A DNA stretch of 64,000 bases from Eucalyptus grandis (taxonomy: Eukaryota; Streptophyta; Magnoliopsida; Myrtales; Myrtaceae), in contig NC_052613.1 in assembly GCF_016545825.1 (NCBI RefSeq), forward strand, positions 39,538,112 to 39,602,111, in the 5' to 3' direction. The position numbers and the translations under genes are program-made. This document shows positions 48,089-60,464 of the stretch, piece after piece (position 1 is the stretch's first letter; each line of letters starts with the position of its first letter). The notes under the pieces were generated by a model, which was given only the letters and a program-made list of their open reading frames with translations, was not told the DNA's origin and made no database searches.

Positions 48089-49581
48089 TTTCGACCTTCT
48101 CTTTTTTGCTTTTTCTTTTTTTAAATCGTAGTCCCTCTCCCTCACGGTAAAAGAGTAAAATGAGGCCGTACTGATTTTTATAAGATCGAAATCTTACACA
48201 ATATATGTGAATCAAAAGATTTATGTGCATTCGTAAGTTAAATCTCATAAAAAAAAATTCTGATATTACATAATGATTTGCGTTAAAAAGGATTGTCAAT
48301 GTAAAATGCTTTTATTTTTCCTGGTAAATGGAAGAAACTTCTATCTAACTAAATCAAACTGAGTACAATAGGTATATTTAATCCTGTTTGTGGATAAACT
48401 TTTTACACCATCGATCTAACATGTAAAATTCAGGTCATGAAATTAAAAGAAAGGGTAAAGTAAAAGAAAGAAAGAGATGGAGAGAGAATAGACCCACCTG
48501 GGTGGGGGAAAAAGATCACCTTGGAAGATCGTAGGATCAATCTCGACCTTCAAAGTTGTGACGAACTTTTCCCGGGGAAAAAAAGGGGAGAAGTTCCTTT
48601 TGTTATTTTAAACGAAAGGGATATGACAAGTTGCGTTGGGCCATCGTCTTTTTGGGTGTGGAATGATTACAGGCACTAGCAAGAGCCGCATCGAGCACAA
48701 GCAGTTCACAAGGTCAAGGAAGGAGGACCCGTTGTAGCGCTGTACCTATCTTATTATTGCCGCATCATTGTTTTACCAAACGCCGAGACGATTATTTCAT
48801 AGGTCGCAGTGACCCCATGGCCTAGCTCCTAATTCTCAGCAGATCATCCAGTAAATAGCTACTCGATCGTACAGTCTGCATGAGATTACTATTGCACGAC
48901 CCATGTGAATCTGTACAGAGAACCGAAACGTTTCTTGTCTGACCGTCCTGCGGATGGAAACCCTAAGAAATGCGTTGGAAGGAGATCGACATTGGCTGAG
49001 CGGTGGAAGCCGCGATGCGATTTGGAGATGAGACAAAGCAACGGGCAAGAAGATCAGAGGCACAACTCACGAACTTGGTCGCATTCATTACCTTTACTGA
49101 GATTATTAAATTGATCGGGCCTTGAATCAGGACAAAAACCCGTGTAGGAATGACCCGAGTGGGGGGCTGATTGCGAGCACATGCAGGCGGCTTTAATTGG
49201 CGCGAGAACTGCAAGAGCAATGATCCAAGATGGTGGAACGAGGCCATGTGCTCCTGCAGCTGACGACTCCATTTTTAGATCTGTTTACTGTCATTAGCAA
49301 GCTGCTGACTTTAGCAGATCTTCAAGATTTTCAGGTCAAAGTTTGAGATATTTCAGATTCACGAATTGATGATTATGTCGTGTGCTTCCCTACAATTAAG
49401 CTTCCCATGCACTGATATGGAGAACACGATGTATAATTTCACCATGATATTTTACGTACTGATCATTTAGTTATTTGTAGATACAAGCACCATATATTTG
49501 ATCAATTTGGAGTTGCATAGAGATTAAAACAAACTTGAAATTCTGCAGACGGATTGAAAAATGCCGCTTACTCTTGCTCAC

Positions 49582-49893
49582 TAGGGGTGTGCAAAAAGGA
49601 CCACCAGAACCGGAAATCGTCCAGACCCGATTGAATTGGTCGGGTTGGTCCGATTCTTGAGAGCGTCGGTCCAAAAAAGATGGAACTTATGTTTGGATGG
49701 TTCGGTTCCTAGTTCTAAGGAAGAGTAGGACTGATTATGTATGTATATTTTAAATTTTCTTCAAAAGAATAAAAGTGACAATTTTTTTTTTTCTAAAAGT
49801 TCTTCATAACTGAAAACATCAAGTAATAGGAAAAAGAGAGAGAGAGAGAAGTGATTGGTTCCACTGGACTAGACTAGGAACCGATCACCCCTA
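49582..49893. mobile_element. hAT-type MITE, 312 bp
   Basis: The ends are TAGGGGTG and CACCCCTA, flanked by near-identical 8-bp repeats TTGCTCAC (49574-49581) and TTGCTTAC (49894-49901). Subterminal regions carry inverted GGTTCGG/GAACCGG words. The interior is noncoding, with a GA microsatellite at about 49838-49848. The termini resemble those of the larger hAT element at 12.7-18.5 kb. Confidence 0.8.
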
Positions 49894-50237
49894 TTGCTTA
49901 CCATTAGATAGGCAAGTGATTTTGCACTGGCCGATATGAGACTAATATTACAGTAAAATCCGATTGATCAATTAACCAGGTTAGATACCGTGCTCAAAAA
50001 TTTCTTAAAAAATGAAGCAACTTCCACAACTCTGTACATTTAGACATAGGGCCTATATACTCACGATGAGCCGTAATTATAATACTCGAAGAAGTGACAT
50101 GAATGTGATCCTCGTAATTCATCTTAGACTTTCAATATATTGAAAAACGCTTAATAACGCCTTTGCTATTGAGAATCAACATTAGAATAGGGGTCAAGAT
50201 GTAAGTTGATCTAAAATATTGTATATGCAATTTACAT

Positions 50238-50748
50238 TAGGGGCCAGTGATTTTAAGGCCAATCTAGATTCCACCTAGAACTTATTTGTCAGAATTGGTT
50301 CCCAATTTTTTGGAATCTAGAACCCACCTTACATGGTTTTGAATTTGAAACCTATCCTATCAAGAATCCCAGAGTCTACTTAGGTTTTACTTGTATTATT
50401 AATTGAATGATTGTAGTAAATTGTTATTTCTAATGATTACTATTTGCTACTACAATTTACTAATCACGATTTATATTTAGACACACCAAGAATATGAAAT
50501 ATTAATAAAGTAAAAGTCTAAATCATGGATATATTGATTCAAGAGTACACATTCATAATTGAATGCCATGAAATACTGCAAGATTACATGAACACATAGA
50601 ACAAGAAACAACACAAAGATTTTTTTCAAGTTCCTCAATTTTTGGTGCTTGATATCTATCCTGCATATTCTAAAACTTGAAATCAGTCTAGTTCTCATAT
50701 GTATGGTTCTCGGGTTCTTAGTTTTATCCTAGAACCATGCTCACCCTA
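50238..50748. mobile_element. Probable hAT-type MITE, 511 bp
   Basis: Left end TAGGGGCCAG and right end CACCCTA are flanked by imperfect 8-bp repeats ATTTACAT and ATTTTTAT (6 of 8 match). Subterminal GGTTC/GAACC words occur at both ends. The interior is noncoding. Confidence 0.5.
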
Positions 50749-51592
50749 ATTTTTATCTATAAGGGTTAAAATCAAATTTCTCATTTTATATTTAAATGTG
50801 TGTTAACTATTCGTTCGTTTGTTTTTTCCCAGGTCCATGAGATAGCAAATACTACATCTCAATCGATTGCTCACTCATTACTGGTGACTCATTGCGCCGG
50901 ACTTTTTGACAGTAATTAAAGCGTGATAAAAGCCAACTAATCTCAACTGCCCTCAACAGTCACTAGTAATTAATCTCCTTTCACTAGCTTACTCGACATG
51001 AAAATGTCCTCTTAATGATCGCTCTCGCTCATTGACCATAGTTGTTGTCTTGCTCAGCAATCGACATAACTCCATTGCTATCAACAAGGTATCTTTGCCT
51101 AAATTACCCGGAACACCATTAATCATGTTTGTTTTTCTCATCAAATGCCAATTTTTAAAACAAGGGTAATCTCTTCTTTTTGAATTGGATGCTAAATTTG
51201 AGGTGAGACAAATATGATACGGATTCCAACTCACTTTGGAATTCCCTAACATGGTGGTGTGCTCTATAGAGTGGGCTGCTGATGACTAGACCACATCATT
51301 AGAGATTTCTATAGAAAATTGATCAAAAGAGTTGCATTGGAATTTCTAGAAAGATTTAAAATTGAATCGATAAAATTAAAATATTTAGGATTGAATTGAC
51401 ATATGTTAGGACTGATTAGATATTTTTTTCCTAAATAAGGATACCACATGAGGCGATTACAAATATGACCGATTGGACATGTATGGCCCCTTTAAAAGGT
51501 ATCCTCTTTTTTCTTTTTTCCTTATATCATATAGAATTTAAATTAGTCTGGCAATAACATAATGACATGAAATGGATTACCCTCCTTACATT

Positions 51593-51825
51593 TAGGCTTC
51601 GTTTGCTTAACGAAAAATAAATAATTTGAAAGATACTTTCATTAAAATGACCATTTGTGCTTAGAATAATTAGTTAATGAAAAATATATTTATTACTGAC
51701 AATAATTTACGTACAAACATTTTCATGAAGATGAAAATATTTTTCATTCATTCATTTCTGTGAGCAATAGAAGCGATTATTCTTCGAAAAAAATGCTCAT
51801 TTTTTGCGATACAAACGGAGTCTTA
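51593..51825. mobile_element. Short AT-rich MITE
   Basis: Left end TAGGCTTCGTTTGC and minus-strand right end TAAGACTCCGTTTGT form imperfect inverted repeats around about 230 bp of AT-rich DNA. No convincing target duplication is seen. The neighbouring stretches 50749-51592 and 51826-53190 hold no recognised gene. Confidence 0.5.
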
Positions 51826-52175
51826 GTAAAAATTATTAAATTCTGCAGAAATAGCCATTAGCCCTTTTATTTTTTATTTTTTATTTTTTTTCCTAAAAGC
51901 TTTGGTTGAATAATTGTTGAATTCACATAATCAACTACCAACTCTATAGCAACTTTTATCCAGTCTTTAAATTAAAATACATTAAAGAAAGTTGTGGGTC
52001 TGTTTGCAATAATTTGTTTTATGATCACGCGTTTAAAGAGGTGGGGCTTTCATTAGCCAAAGGATTCTCAACCTTACTCCTTTTTTCTAAAGGCGGTTAT
52101 AACCCCTTTTTTTGAAGTTATTAATTCTTTCATTAGGTGGAACTAATTCTCTTTAAGTTTTTCCACATAAACAAT

Positions 52176-52176
<1 letters not shown>

Positions 52177-52233
<57 letters not shown>
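52177..52233. repeat. (CT)n microsatellite, 57 bp
   Basis: An uninterrupted run of about 28 CT units, the longest simple repeat in the window. Confidence 0.95.
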
Positions 52234-52235
<2 letters not shown>

Positions 52236-53189
52236 GCAACCTTAAAGCAGATCATCGACATATGTCAACTTCTCCTCTGACATTCTTTATCTTAATCTTA
52301 ATTTGGCTTTAGTAAATTGGCAATTTAACATCTAGAGAAGCGAGTCACTAAAGACAAGAGTCTTCAAAATTTAGATGGAAAACCGGTACTATATGGATGC
52401 ATTGCACCATGTTGATCAAGTCATGTAATACTTCCTTCCTCTCATAAAGCTGTTCAGACAAAAGGCATTCCTAAGCTTATCCTTTATAGAACTTTAAATT
52501 GTACTTTGTCCACTTTATCTTTATGGTCTACTAATCTCTTGCACCTTCTATCTCCATTCTCTGGAAGCAATGATAGAGAAATGATGAATGCAAAAATAGA
52601 ACATCGTTGAATATAATCTTTCTAGCGAAACCTGTAGGCTGTTTTCCATCTTTGCTCACATATCTGCAATCATCAAGTAAAATCCCCTTAATTTATTTTT
52701 ATTTAATGCATTGACAGTGTGAAAAATCCTTATTTATTTGTGTTGGGTTGGGCTTTGCTATTCTCCAACTTGAAAGATCCGAGAGCCCACTGTTGACTCG
52801 GGGCCAGATGTTATGCACACGTGATCTTGTTGGATGATCTTGAGCCCATCATGTTACTTCTTATTCAAAGGGCTGTCTTTTTTATGCTACTAGCCCAAAG
52901 ATCGATATTAACTTGGGATCGAATAAAAAAAGTGAGTGGGCAGTAATCAAATTCAACCATTTGATTATTCTTTTAAATTGAGATATGTATCCAGTAATCT
53001 CAATCCGCGTGGTGTAGAAGAGTTGGATAATAATATAGAAGTCGTGAATATGGTGAAACTGTTTTTTTTTTCATGTCTTAAGGCAAGTGATAGATATGTT
53101 GCATGGTTACTTTAAATGAACTTATGATGTTACGAATAGTAAGATTGATTTATAGTATTGAGATACCATATGGTCCTGCAAACTTCTAT

Positions 53190-53630
53190 TACGTTCCCAA
53201 TATTTCCCATTTGTTAGATGCCCATTTGCTACTTTGACACATTGCTTTGACATATTAATTATGTGAACTGGTCTTAACGTACATAACGCTAGCATCGCTC
53301 TAGTATTATGATCATCATTCATTGACTAGTTATGCGGTGCGAAGAATTGCAGAATAATCTTGCATGGAATTCTAGACCTCCTTTCCTTTTCGCCTATGAG
53401 AGAAATTTCTTCTTGCTTTTTTTTTTTTTCGTTTTTGACGAGTTGTTGAATTGTCTTCTAATTATGCCATGCTATATCTGTGTGGGAAAATTAGGAAAGT
53501 CAAGACTTTTAGGCGGTATCGGTCCCAAACGCGGCGATCACTTTCAGTTACCAGAGGATGCTTCCGAGCCACTCGAAAATCAATCAGAGTGAAAGTGACG
53601 TGGAACGAAGACGCACTTTTGCTTTGCTTT
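53190..53630 (+). repeat. Segmental duplicate of 61320-61660
   Basis: Shares colinear words with 61320-61660: GCCCATTTGC/GTCCATTTGC, GGAATT(C/T)TAGACCT, AGTTGTTGAATT, GTGGGAAAATTAGGAAAGTC and AGAGTGAAAGTGAC(G/A)TGGAAC. No protein domain is recognised in either copy, although the frame at 53332-53592 is open in this one. Confidence 0.7.
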
Positions 53631-54172
53631 GCTTGTCCGAATTTTCATTCTAACATCTCCTCTAACGTTGAAAGGTCCAATCGGATCGTCTTCTAAGTTT
53701 TCATGCCTCAAGTCAACCCACTGAATTTGCATGCATCGGGAGGAACCTCGGGTGTCTTATGGTTGACTTGAATGCATGCATCTGCGCGGTGAGCATGTGT
53801 GGTCTTTTTCAAGTGAAGTCTAAATTGCATGCGGTCACACCAAAAGTAGCACCAATGACGCAGTGTGATCCCATGCGTTAGAGCTTCCAGATGGGGCAAT
53901 AGAGCGCGTTCATCTCGATCCGCGTAATCGTAGTCCGGATCAGTGTGCCTCCCATCGATTGTTGGCCTTTATGTTTTCATGGTCTTTGTGCTTCGAGTTG
54001 ATTTTGTGTGTGAAAGAGAGAGTCCACGGTCGCTTAGGTTCGACCTATGTAGATTCTGCATTCGATCTGCCATTTTAGGTTTGGTTGGGTTGGTACTTGG
54101 GATAATCAGTACTCCTTAATCCCAAGTTGGGCCTACAGGAGCTTCCCACCTAATGAGCACCAGACTTATAAG

Positions 54173-56857
54173 TAGAGGTGGCAAATGGGTGGGTCGGGTC
54201 AAAAATGGGTTGACCCATATTCGACCCATTTAACCCGTTTTGACCCATATTTTTGTAATGTAAATATAGTGACCCATACCTGACTTATACCCGACTACAT
54301 ATTGCTAAAACCTACTAATATTCTAAAAAAAAACCCGTGCTCACTTTAAGCTATATGCTAATTGGATAAAAACCACAAATTAAATTAAAAAATATTACAT
54401 AAAATAAAATTTGTTAAAAAAAAAATCTATAAAATAAAATTAAAAAATAGTAAATAAAATAAAAATTGTTAAAAAAAACCTACAAATTGATTTTCTGATC
54501 TAGTTTTCACGGTCCAAAATATCAGCAAACAAAATAGGTGCACTGATTAAGTATTAAGCAATCTCTTCACAATCTAATGAAGCAACCAAAACGAGCCTCT
54601 TAGCCATGGCCTTAAAGGAATGCTAGAGAACAAGTTTGTCAGACTCCATGTCCACACCGAGACAAAAACTAAACCTCAAGCAGATGCACTAAATAATCCC
54701 TAGCATCATAAAAAAGGATGAAACTCGAGGATGATGAGCTCCTTTTTACACAAAACAATCGAACACGGTTAACTTGCTTCCCACTTCAAGTTAGTCATTA
54801 ACCTTGCTGATCTTTCTTCTTATTATGAGAAGTTCAAGAGGTGCAAGAGAGAATGTGAGACTTGATTTGTCCAGCTCAGCCAGAACTTCTTCCTTAGGTC
54901 TGTAAATCAAATCAATCATCCGCCATATCTACAGTAAACAGTTTGGACCCAATCAAACATACTTATTTGTGATGCAGAGCATATATCCAAATAGAAAGGC
55001 TACATCAATGCTGGCTATCAGCATAAAAGTCAATAGATATCCTTTATTTCAGAACAAATTTCCAACCACCACAAGCACAAGAATGTATCATTAAGTCGTG
55101 ACTATGAAATATGAATGAAGCTGTCGACATGCATTTAAGGGTAAAACCAATGGTTTGCATAAATGCGAAAGGTGTGAAAGTGAAACTACTTGCAGTGTAC
55201 CACCTCCACAAGTACTTTCACCATCATCAGAAACACTAACTATTGTCCAGGGATCGGACGAATTCCAATGGAAGTCAACAACCTTGTCCTTATAAGCAAT
55301 AAGAACATCAATTAAAGGTCAAAGTTGGAAGAACTATTGATCAACCTAAGAGAAGCAAGCAAATTTGGCACCTGTGCCCAGCATGATGGAAGAATAACCC
55401 TGGAGGAGAATTGGCTACTTTTGAACCCAAGGTCTCTATCTTTCTACCAATATGGAAAGCAACAAAATATTTATCGACAAATAACACGAAATAATGTAGG
55501 AAGTATTGTTAATAACATCAATTTATGAAAACATCAGATAACCGCAGCATTGAGTTTTTGCCATGTGATGAAAACACTAGATCTCTTTTTTACCATTGCA
55601 TCCTATCCAGTACCATATCTCTTCCCTGTAAACTATCTTATCTCAATGAAGTACTTAAAGTAGCAGACTAACAACTGCTAAGAAAAGTACTCACTAAACT
55701 CGTCCTATGAGGAACAACCAAAAGGACCAGGTGAAGTAAAATGAATAGCACCTTAAAAATAAAGGCAAAGCTAACAATATTGTAGCTGCTATACTCTGTT
55801 TTATGTAGAAGGACGTGAAGCAAACAAACTTTGAATTCAACAAATAATGCACATGCACAAATCACAGAGAGAGTAATAGCATGCAACAAGCACCAGTAAT
55901 TTTCATCTATCTCTCAAGAACATGAATGAAGGCAAACTTGGAGAGTATTTCCTCAATGAGACAGCCAAGTTCCGAGTTTTGAAAACAAATTAGTGCTACT
56001 TCAAATATGCCAGATGAAGTTGATCAACGACCTTAGGTAACTTGAGTCAATCCAATTCCACTAACATTTAAACTCAACTTAGTCACAGCCTGAAATCTTT
56101 TTGGTCATGACCACATTCAAACATGAACAGGTTTCATTCACATCATCAACCCAATCTAAACACTTGACAAGGACAACATTACCAGCATGCTTTCGAGTCC
56201 AGAAACTTCAAAAAACAGTCAACTCAACCAAATGCCGTGTCTTAATTCCAAGTGTGAATTCACACACAATCCCTTTTGTATATATTTTATTACAGTAAAA
56301 CCAAAACAAGATCCATGACCCATCAACACAATAAACCAAAACGGGATCCATGGACCACCAAATTCCCTCAGCTACCACTCGAATTCATCTCAAGACACAA
56401 ATTCAGAAAATCTTACTAGATGATTTTAATATGTTAAGACCATGCATCTAAATCGCCACGTCCAATTCACCTCTCAGAAGCCCCCACTCAAGGCTACCAG
56501 GTAAAAACCCAAAAGCCTCGAATGGAGCAACATCAGACAGAGCCAATCAAATGAAGCAGCACACCTCTATGCGGACGAAAGACCGACAACAAAAATTAAC
56601 AAACGAGAATTTAACATTCTGATATTGCGTGCGGAAAAGAATAAGAAGAAGCAAGAAACAACGCAATCAACAAGCAACCCATGAACGACAAAAACCCCCT
56701 CTTCTAAACCCAATTGCCTGCTTCATGCAGATAAAACAGAGAGACCCCCCAACTCCAAGCAACTTCCACAGAACCAAAAAGACCCAAAGGCCTTTCTTCC
56801 ATCCATTCTACTCTCAGAGAAAAAGAAACAGAAGAAGCGCAAGCATTCACGCGACAA

Positions 56858-56896
<39 letters not shown>

Positions 56897-57313
56897 GGGT
56901 AGAGAGGGGGGGGGGGAGGAACGTTACTTGAGAGGATGGGCAGCTCGGCGAAGAGCCCACATGACAATGGAGCTGCAAAGTTGAACTCAGAGGTGGGCGG
57001 CGGAGGTGACTCGGAGGCGAGCCGCGGCGGCGAGTGGTGGAGGTGGCTTGGAGGCAAGCAGCGGAGGTGGGTCGAAGGTGAAGGTCGAAGGGCCATCACT
57101 GAGCGGCTCTGTTGAAGGAAGAGAAACTTTTTGGGTTTTAAAAATGGGTCGAAAATGGGTCAGAGAGTGTGACCCATTTTTGACCCATATAAAACTGAAC
57201 TAAAAACGGGTCGAACGTGGGTTAATAGTTGTAATGGGCTATTAACCCATATTCGACCCCTATATGAAAAATATGGGGGCAAAATGGGTTCATGACCCAT
57301 TTTGCCACCTCTA
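54173..57313 (-). mobile_element. 3.1-kb non-autonomous hAT element carrying FVE/MSI4 exons
   Basis: The ends TAGAGGTGGCAAA and TTTGCCACCTCTA are perfect inverted repeats, flanked by a perfect 8-bp duplication CTTATAAG (54165-54172 and 57314-57321). Both ends carry dense subterminal repeats of GACCCAT/ATGGGTC. No transposase is recognisable. On the minus strand the interior holds three 3' exons of a WD40 gene (55443-54834). Near the right end, a leader-like region has GA and G runs (56866-56918) and a proline-rich frame with an ATG at about 57096 that ends in a possible splice donor near 56928. The rest (55450-56850) is intron-like. The insertion lies just left of TGGTATCATTATTC, reminiscent of a retrotransposon primer-binding site. 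Confidence 0.85.
54834..55443 (-). pseudogene. FVE/MSI4-like WD40 gene fragment, three 3' exons
   Basis: Three exon-like blocks lie in order on the minus strand. 55443-55372 reads IETLGSKVANSPPGLFFHHAGHR, in the frame that leads to a GT donor. 55288-55190 reads DKVVDFHWNSSDPWTIVSVSDD...GGGTLQ, followed by GTAG. 54928-54834 reads IWRMIDLIYRPKEEVLAELDK after a TAG acceptor. This is the C-terminus of the plant RbAp48-type protein FVE/MSI4, which acts in histone deacetylase and PRC2-type complexes controlling flowering. Lesions: one base lost after ELDK shifts the tail, and the join before DKVVD lacks the G needed to keep frame. Introns are retained, so capture was at the DNA level. The first seven or so WD repeats are absent. 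It lies wholly inside the hAT element. Confidence 0.8.
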
Positions 57314-57454
57314 CTTATAAGTGGTATCATTATTCTAAATCAGAGCATTTCTCTATACATGATACTAAGTTCCGTGCAGTTGCCTAAGGAAATGCATCGT
57401 GCCTTTCCGATAATATGTCCAGAGTGTCACCACAAAAGTGAATCAAACTACGTT

Positions 57455-57827
57455 GGGATAATGATGCAAATAATCCATGCACTTTGTTTAATTTAAATGT
57501 GGTCTTCAAACTATTAATTTGTTCAATATAATTTATGAACGTTGACCCGATGTGTAATGTGGTCCCTGAACTATCAATTTGTTCAATATGATTCATAAGC
57601 TTTTGGTACAAGTTCAAATTTAAGGACAACACTAAATATTTTATATAGTTCAAGGAATAGATTGGATATGTAATAAAAAAATGAGGGACTACATCGAACA
57701 AATTGAAAGTTTAGAGATCACATTGCACATTGCATTAAAGTTCAATGAACACATTGAATAGATTAAAAGTTTAATGAATATATTGTACAATGGGCCAAAG
57801 TTTATGGGCTATTTATGTCATTTTCCC
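57455..57827. mobile_element. MITE with GGGATAATGA-type ends
   Basis: Left GGGATAATGATGCAAATAATCCATGCACTTTG and the minus-strand right end GGGAAAATGACATAAATAGCC form imperfect inverted repeats. The interior has several copies of 'GAACTATCAATTTGTTCAATATGATT'-like words. Noncoding. The target duplication is not clear. Confidence 0.55.
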
Positions 57828-58218
57828 AATCATATTTAAACTAAATTAACCTAACATATTTGGAAAGAGATTATGATAATCCTATTTGAAAGGAATCTCT
57901 TTATTTTGTTTCCCCCTCAAAATGGACAAAGAGAAACGAATAATTGCTCAAAACCCACTTAGGACTTTGGCAGCACAAGTACCCTCTAACTTTGAAAAAT
58001 TACAAATTATCCCCCTCTACATTGGCATCATAACACAGTAGCTCCCGAACTTTTAAAAATTACAAGTACCCCTGAATTTTGATATTCGTTGCAGTCGCTA
58101 GTTTTTCTATTTATATAGCCATTAAGTTTCACCTGACAATTAGACTTATTCATTTGTTTTACCAAAATTATCTCTATTACTTGGTTATGAAGCAACAAAA
58201 GAAAAAGGGTTGGGGGGG

Positions 58219-58243
58219 GAGAGAGAGAGAGAGAGAGAGAGAG
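58219..58243. repeat. (GA)n microsatellite
   Basis: About twelve GA units following a G run. The region 57830-58740 is otherwise noncoding and AT-rich. Confidence 0.85.
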
Positions 58244-58749
58244 GACGGAATGATTGATGAAGCTAAGAAAACTTAGTTGAGATTATTTGGATTAAAAAAA
58301 AATGAGTTAGTACGTACAAAAATCAAAGTTCACGAATGCATAATTTGTGACTTTACAAGGTTCGGGATCAATTGTGCAATGTTGGCAAAGTTCAAGGGGT
58401 TCCGAGCAACCTATCCTAAAAATAAAATATAAAAAGCATTTGAGATATGGTCTAATGGGAAGAAAAAGAGCAAAGCACGAAATAGATAAGTCAATGTAAA
58501 CGTGAGATAATTCAACAACAATGCCGTGGCCGGTAAATTTGCCCCCTAGTCGCTGGCGGATCAAAACGTAAGTGTCCAACAGAACCAACATAAACTAGAG
58601 TTCTCTCTTCTGGATTAAAAAAAAAGAAAAAAAGAGACCAATTAATCCTCTATTAGCCCAAAAAAAATAAAAAATAAAAATAAACTATTACATTCTCGAA
58701 GGTTGGACGGTACTCCCATCCTAGTGCTCACGGAACTTACCAAAAAAAA

Positions 58750-60420
58750 AAAAAAAACACTGGAGAACATCCCGTGTGGAACCCACGAATTAATTGCTTC
58801 ATTGCACAAGAAAAATGAGACTACTAGGTAACGATCACACATCACGAAGTACAAACTATAGTAACATTCCAACCTTGTATTTTTATGGAAAACTACAAAA
58901 ACACATGTACTGAACTTAGCATCACATGTTCACTTTTTAATTATTTTATTTTAAATTTGTGTGAATATAAATCAAATATGAGTGGCAAACGCAATTGCAC
59001 AATGTTTAAAAGTATACAAACTAGAACCGCAACTCTTAAATGCAACAATCGCATTATGTGTCCAATCAAATTGCTAAGAACTACTAAGATACTGGTTACG
59101 TACGAGCATCTTTTTTTTTTTCCCATCTAACAACAATAGTCTTGCTAATTCCATATTTCAACCCCACCATAAATATCAGCCTTTAATCAGTGGTTATTCA
59201 GAATGGGGAAAAGTGCCAAAAAAGTCTTAAACCTTTTGCTTTTGTGCCGATTTAGTCATAAACCTTTTTTTTGGTGCCGATTCAGTCCTAAACATTTTTA
59301 CGTTGTGCCAGTTCAATCATTTCCAACCAATTTTGGCCGGTTTTTGCTTATTGGACGCCGGCTGGCTGACGTGGCCTGATTGGCGCTGACGTGAACAACT
59401 TTTGATAATATTTTAATTTTTTTTTTTTTTTTTTGATTTTGATTTTGATTTTGATTTTTTTCTTTTTGTCTTTTTCCTCTAGCCGGTCGCCGAGATCCGG
59501 CGACTAGCCAAAGGTGACGGCCAGTGAGGGCGAGGCCGACCTCGCCGGCCACCTCACGGGCGAGGGTCGAGCCTCACCGGATCTAGTGAGGTTCCAGCCA
59601 TGGGCGATCTCGCCCCCGCCGGATCTGGCAAGGCTGACCTCGCCGGCCACCTCACGGGCGAGGTCGAGCCGAGCCTTGGATCCAGTGAGGTTCCAGCCAT
59701 GGGCGAGCTCGCTCTCGCCGGATCGGCAAGGCCGACCTTGCCGGCCACCTCGCGGGCAAGGGTCGAGCCTCGCCCTCACCGGCCATCGCCTCGGCCGGTC
59801 GCTGAAAAAGACAAAAAAAAAAAGAAAAAAAGAAAAAGAAAAAAAGAAATAAAGAAATAAAAAAATTAAAATATTATTAAAAGTTGTCAACGTCGCACCG
59901 AATCGGCCACGTTAGCCGGCTGGCATCCAGTCAGCAAAATCTGGCCAAAATTGGCCGGAAAGGATTGAATTAGTACAACGTAAAAGGTTTAGCACGAATT
60001 GGCACAAAAAAATGTTTAGGACTAAATTGGCACAAAAGCAAAAAATTTAGGACTTTTTGGCACTTTTCCCATTCAGAATGTCCTAAACCTATTACACATT
60101 TTTGTCAATTCAGTTATAAATTTTAAAATTATGTTTATTACGTTCTAAGCCTTTTCACATTTTGTCAATTGAGTCAATCTGGTCAATTTTTGTTGAAAAT
60201 TGCTAACGTAGAAATCGGCAATCCCATATGGTATGATTGATGCTGACATGAATGATTTTTAATAATATTTTAATATTTTTTGGATTTATTTATTTGTTTT
60301 ATTTAATTATTTCCAATTCTTTTCTTTTTTCTATTTTTTTCATGACCCTCACTGGCCATGGTGAGCGCCTCCTTGCCTAGATCTGACACCCTCACCTATT
60401 GGCCGGCGAGGCAGACCATC
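58750..60420 (+). repeat. Local duplication copy 1, interrupted by a MITE
   Basis: 58750-59205 and 60081-60420 together align with 60465-61180. Shared words include GAGAACATCCCGT, TAGGTAACGATCACAC, GAGTGGCAAACGCAATT and GTGGTTATTCA. The Mutator-like MITE at 59206-60070 is present in this copy only. No gene is recognised. Confidence 0.75.
59206..60070. mobile_element. Mutator-like MITE, 865 bp, 10-bp target duplication
   Basis: The ends GGGAAAAGTGCCAAAA and its inverted copy TTTGGCACTTTTCCC are flanked by the direct repeat ATTCAGAATG (59196-59205 and 60071-60080), consistent with the 9-11 bp duplications of Mutator-like elements. A GC-rich core (59480-59800) contains several copies of 'CTCGCCGGCCACCTCACGGGC'-like sequence. 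The open frames in that core on both strands are products of the repeat. Confidence 0.85.
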
Positions 60421-60464
60421 ACCGGCTAGAGTTGTACAAAAAAAAAAAAAGTGGGAAAACCTAG

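Noticed and set aside
48963..49272. Minus-strand frames of 72 and 94 codons with a signal-like start (WIIALAVLAPIKAACMC)
   Set aside because: The two frames overlap, no family is recognised, no TATA box or intron structure supports a gene, and length alone is not evidence.
54030..54050. GGTTCGACC resembling a tRNA B box
   Set aside because: No matching A box or cloverleaf could be drawn around it.
59313..59890. Gly/Ala/Arg-rich frames up to 128 codons
   Set aside because: They are translations of the repeated GC core of the Mutator-like MITE, in all frames.
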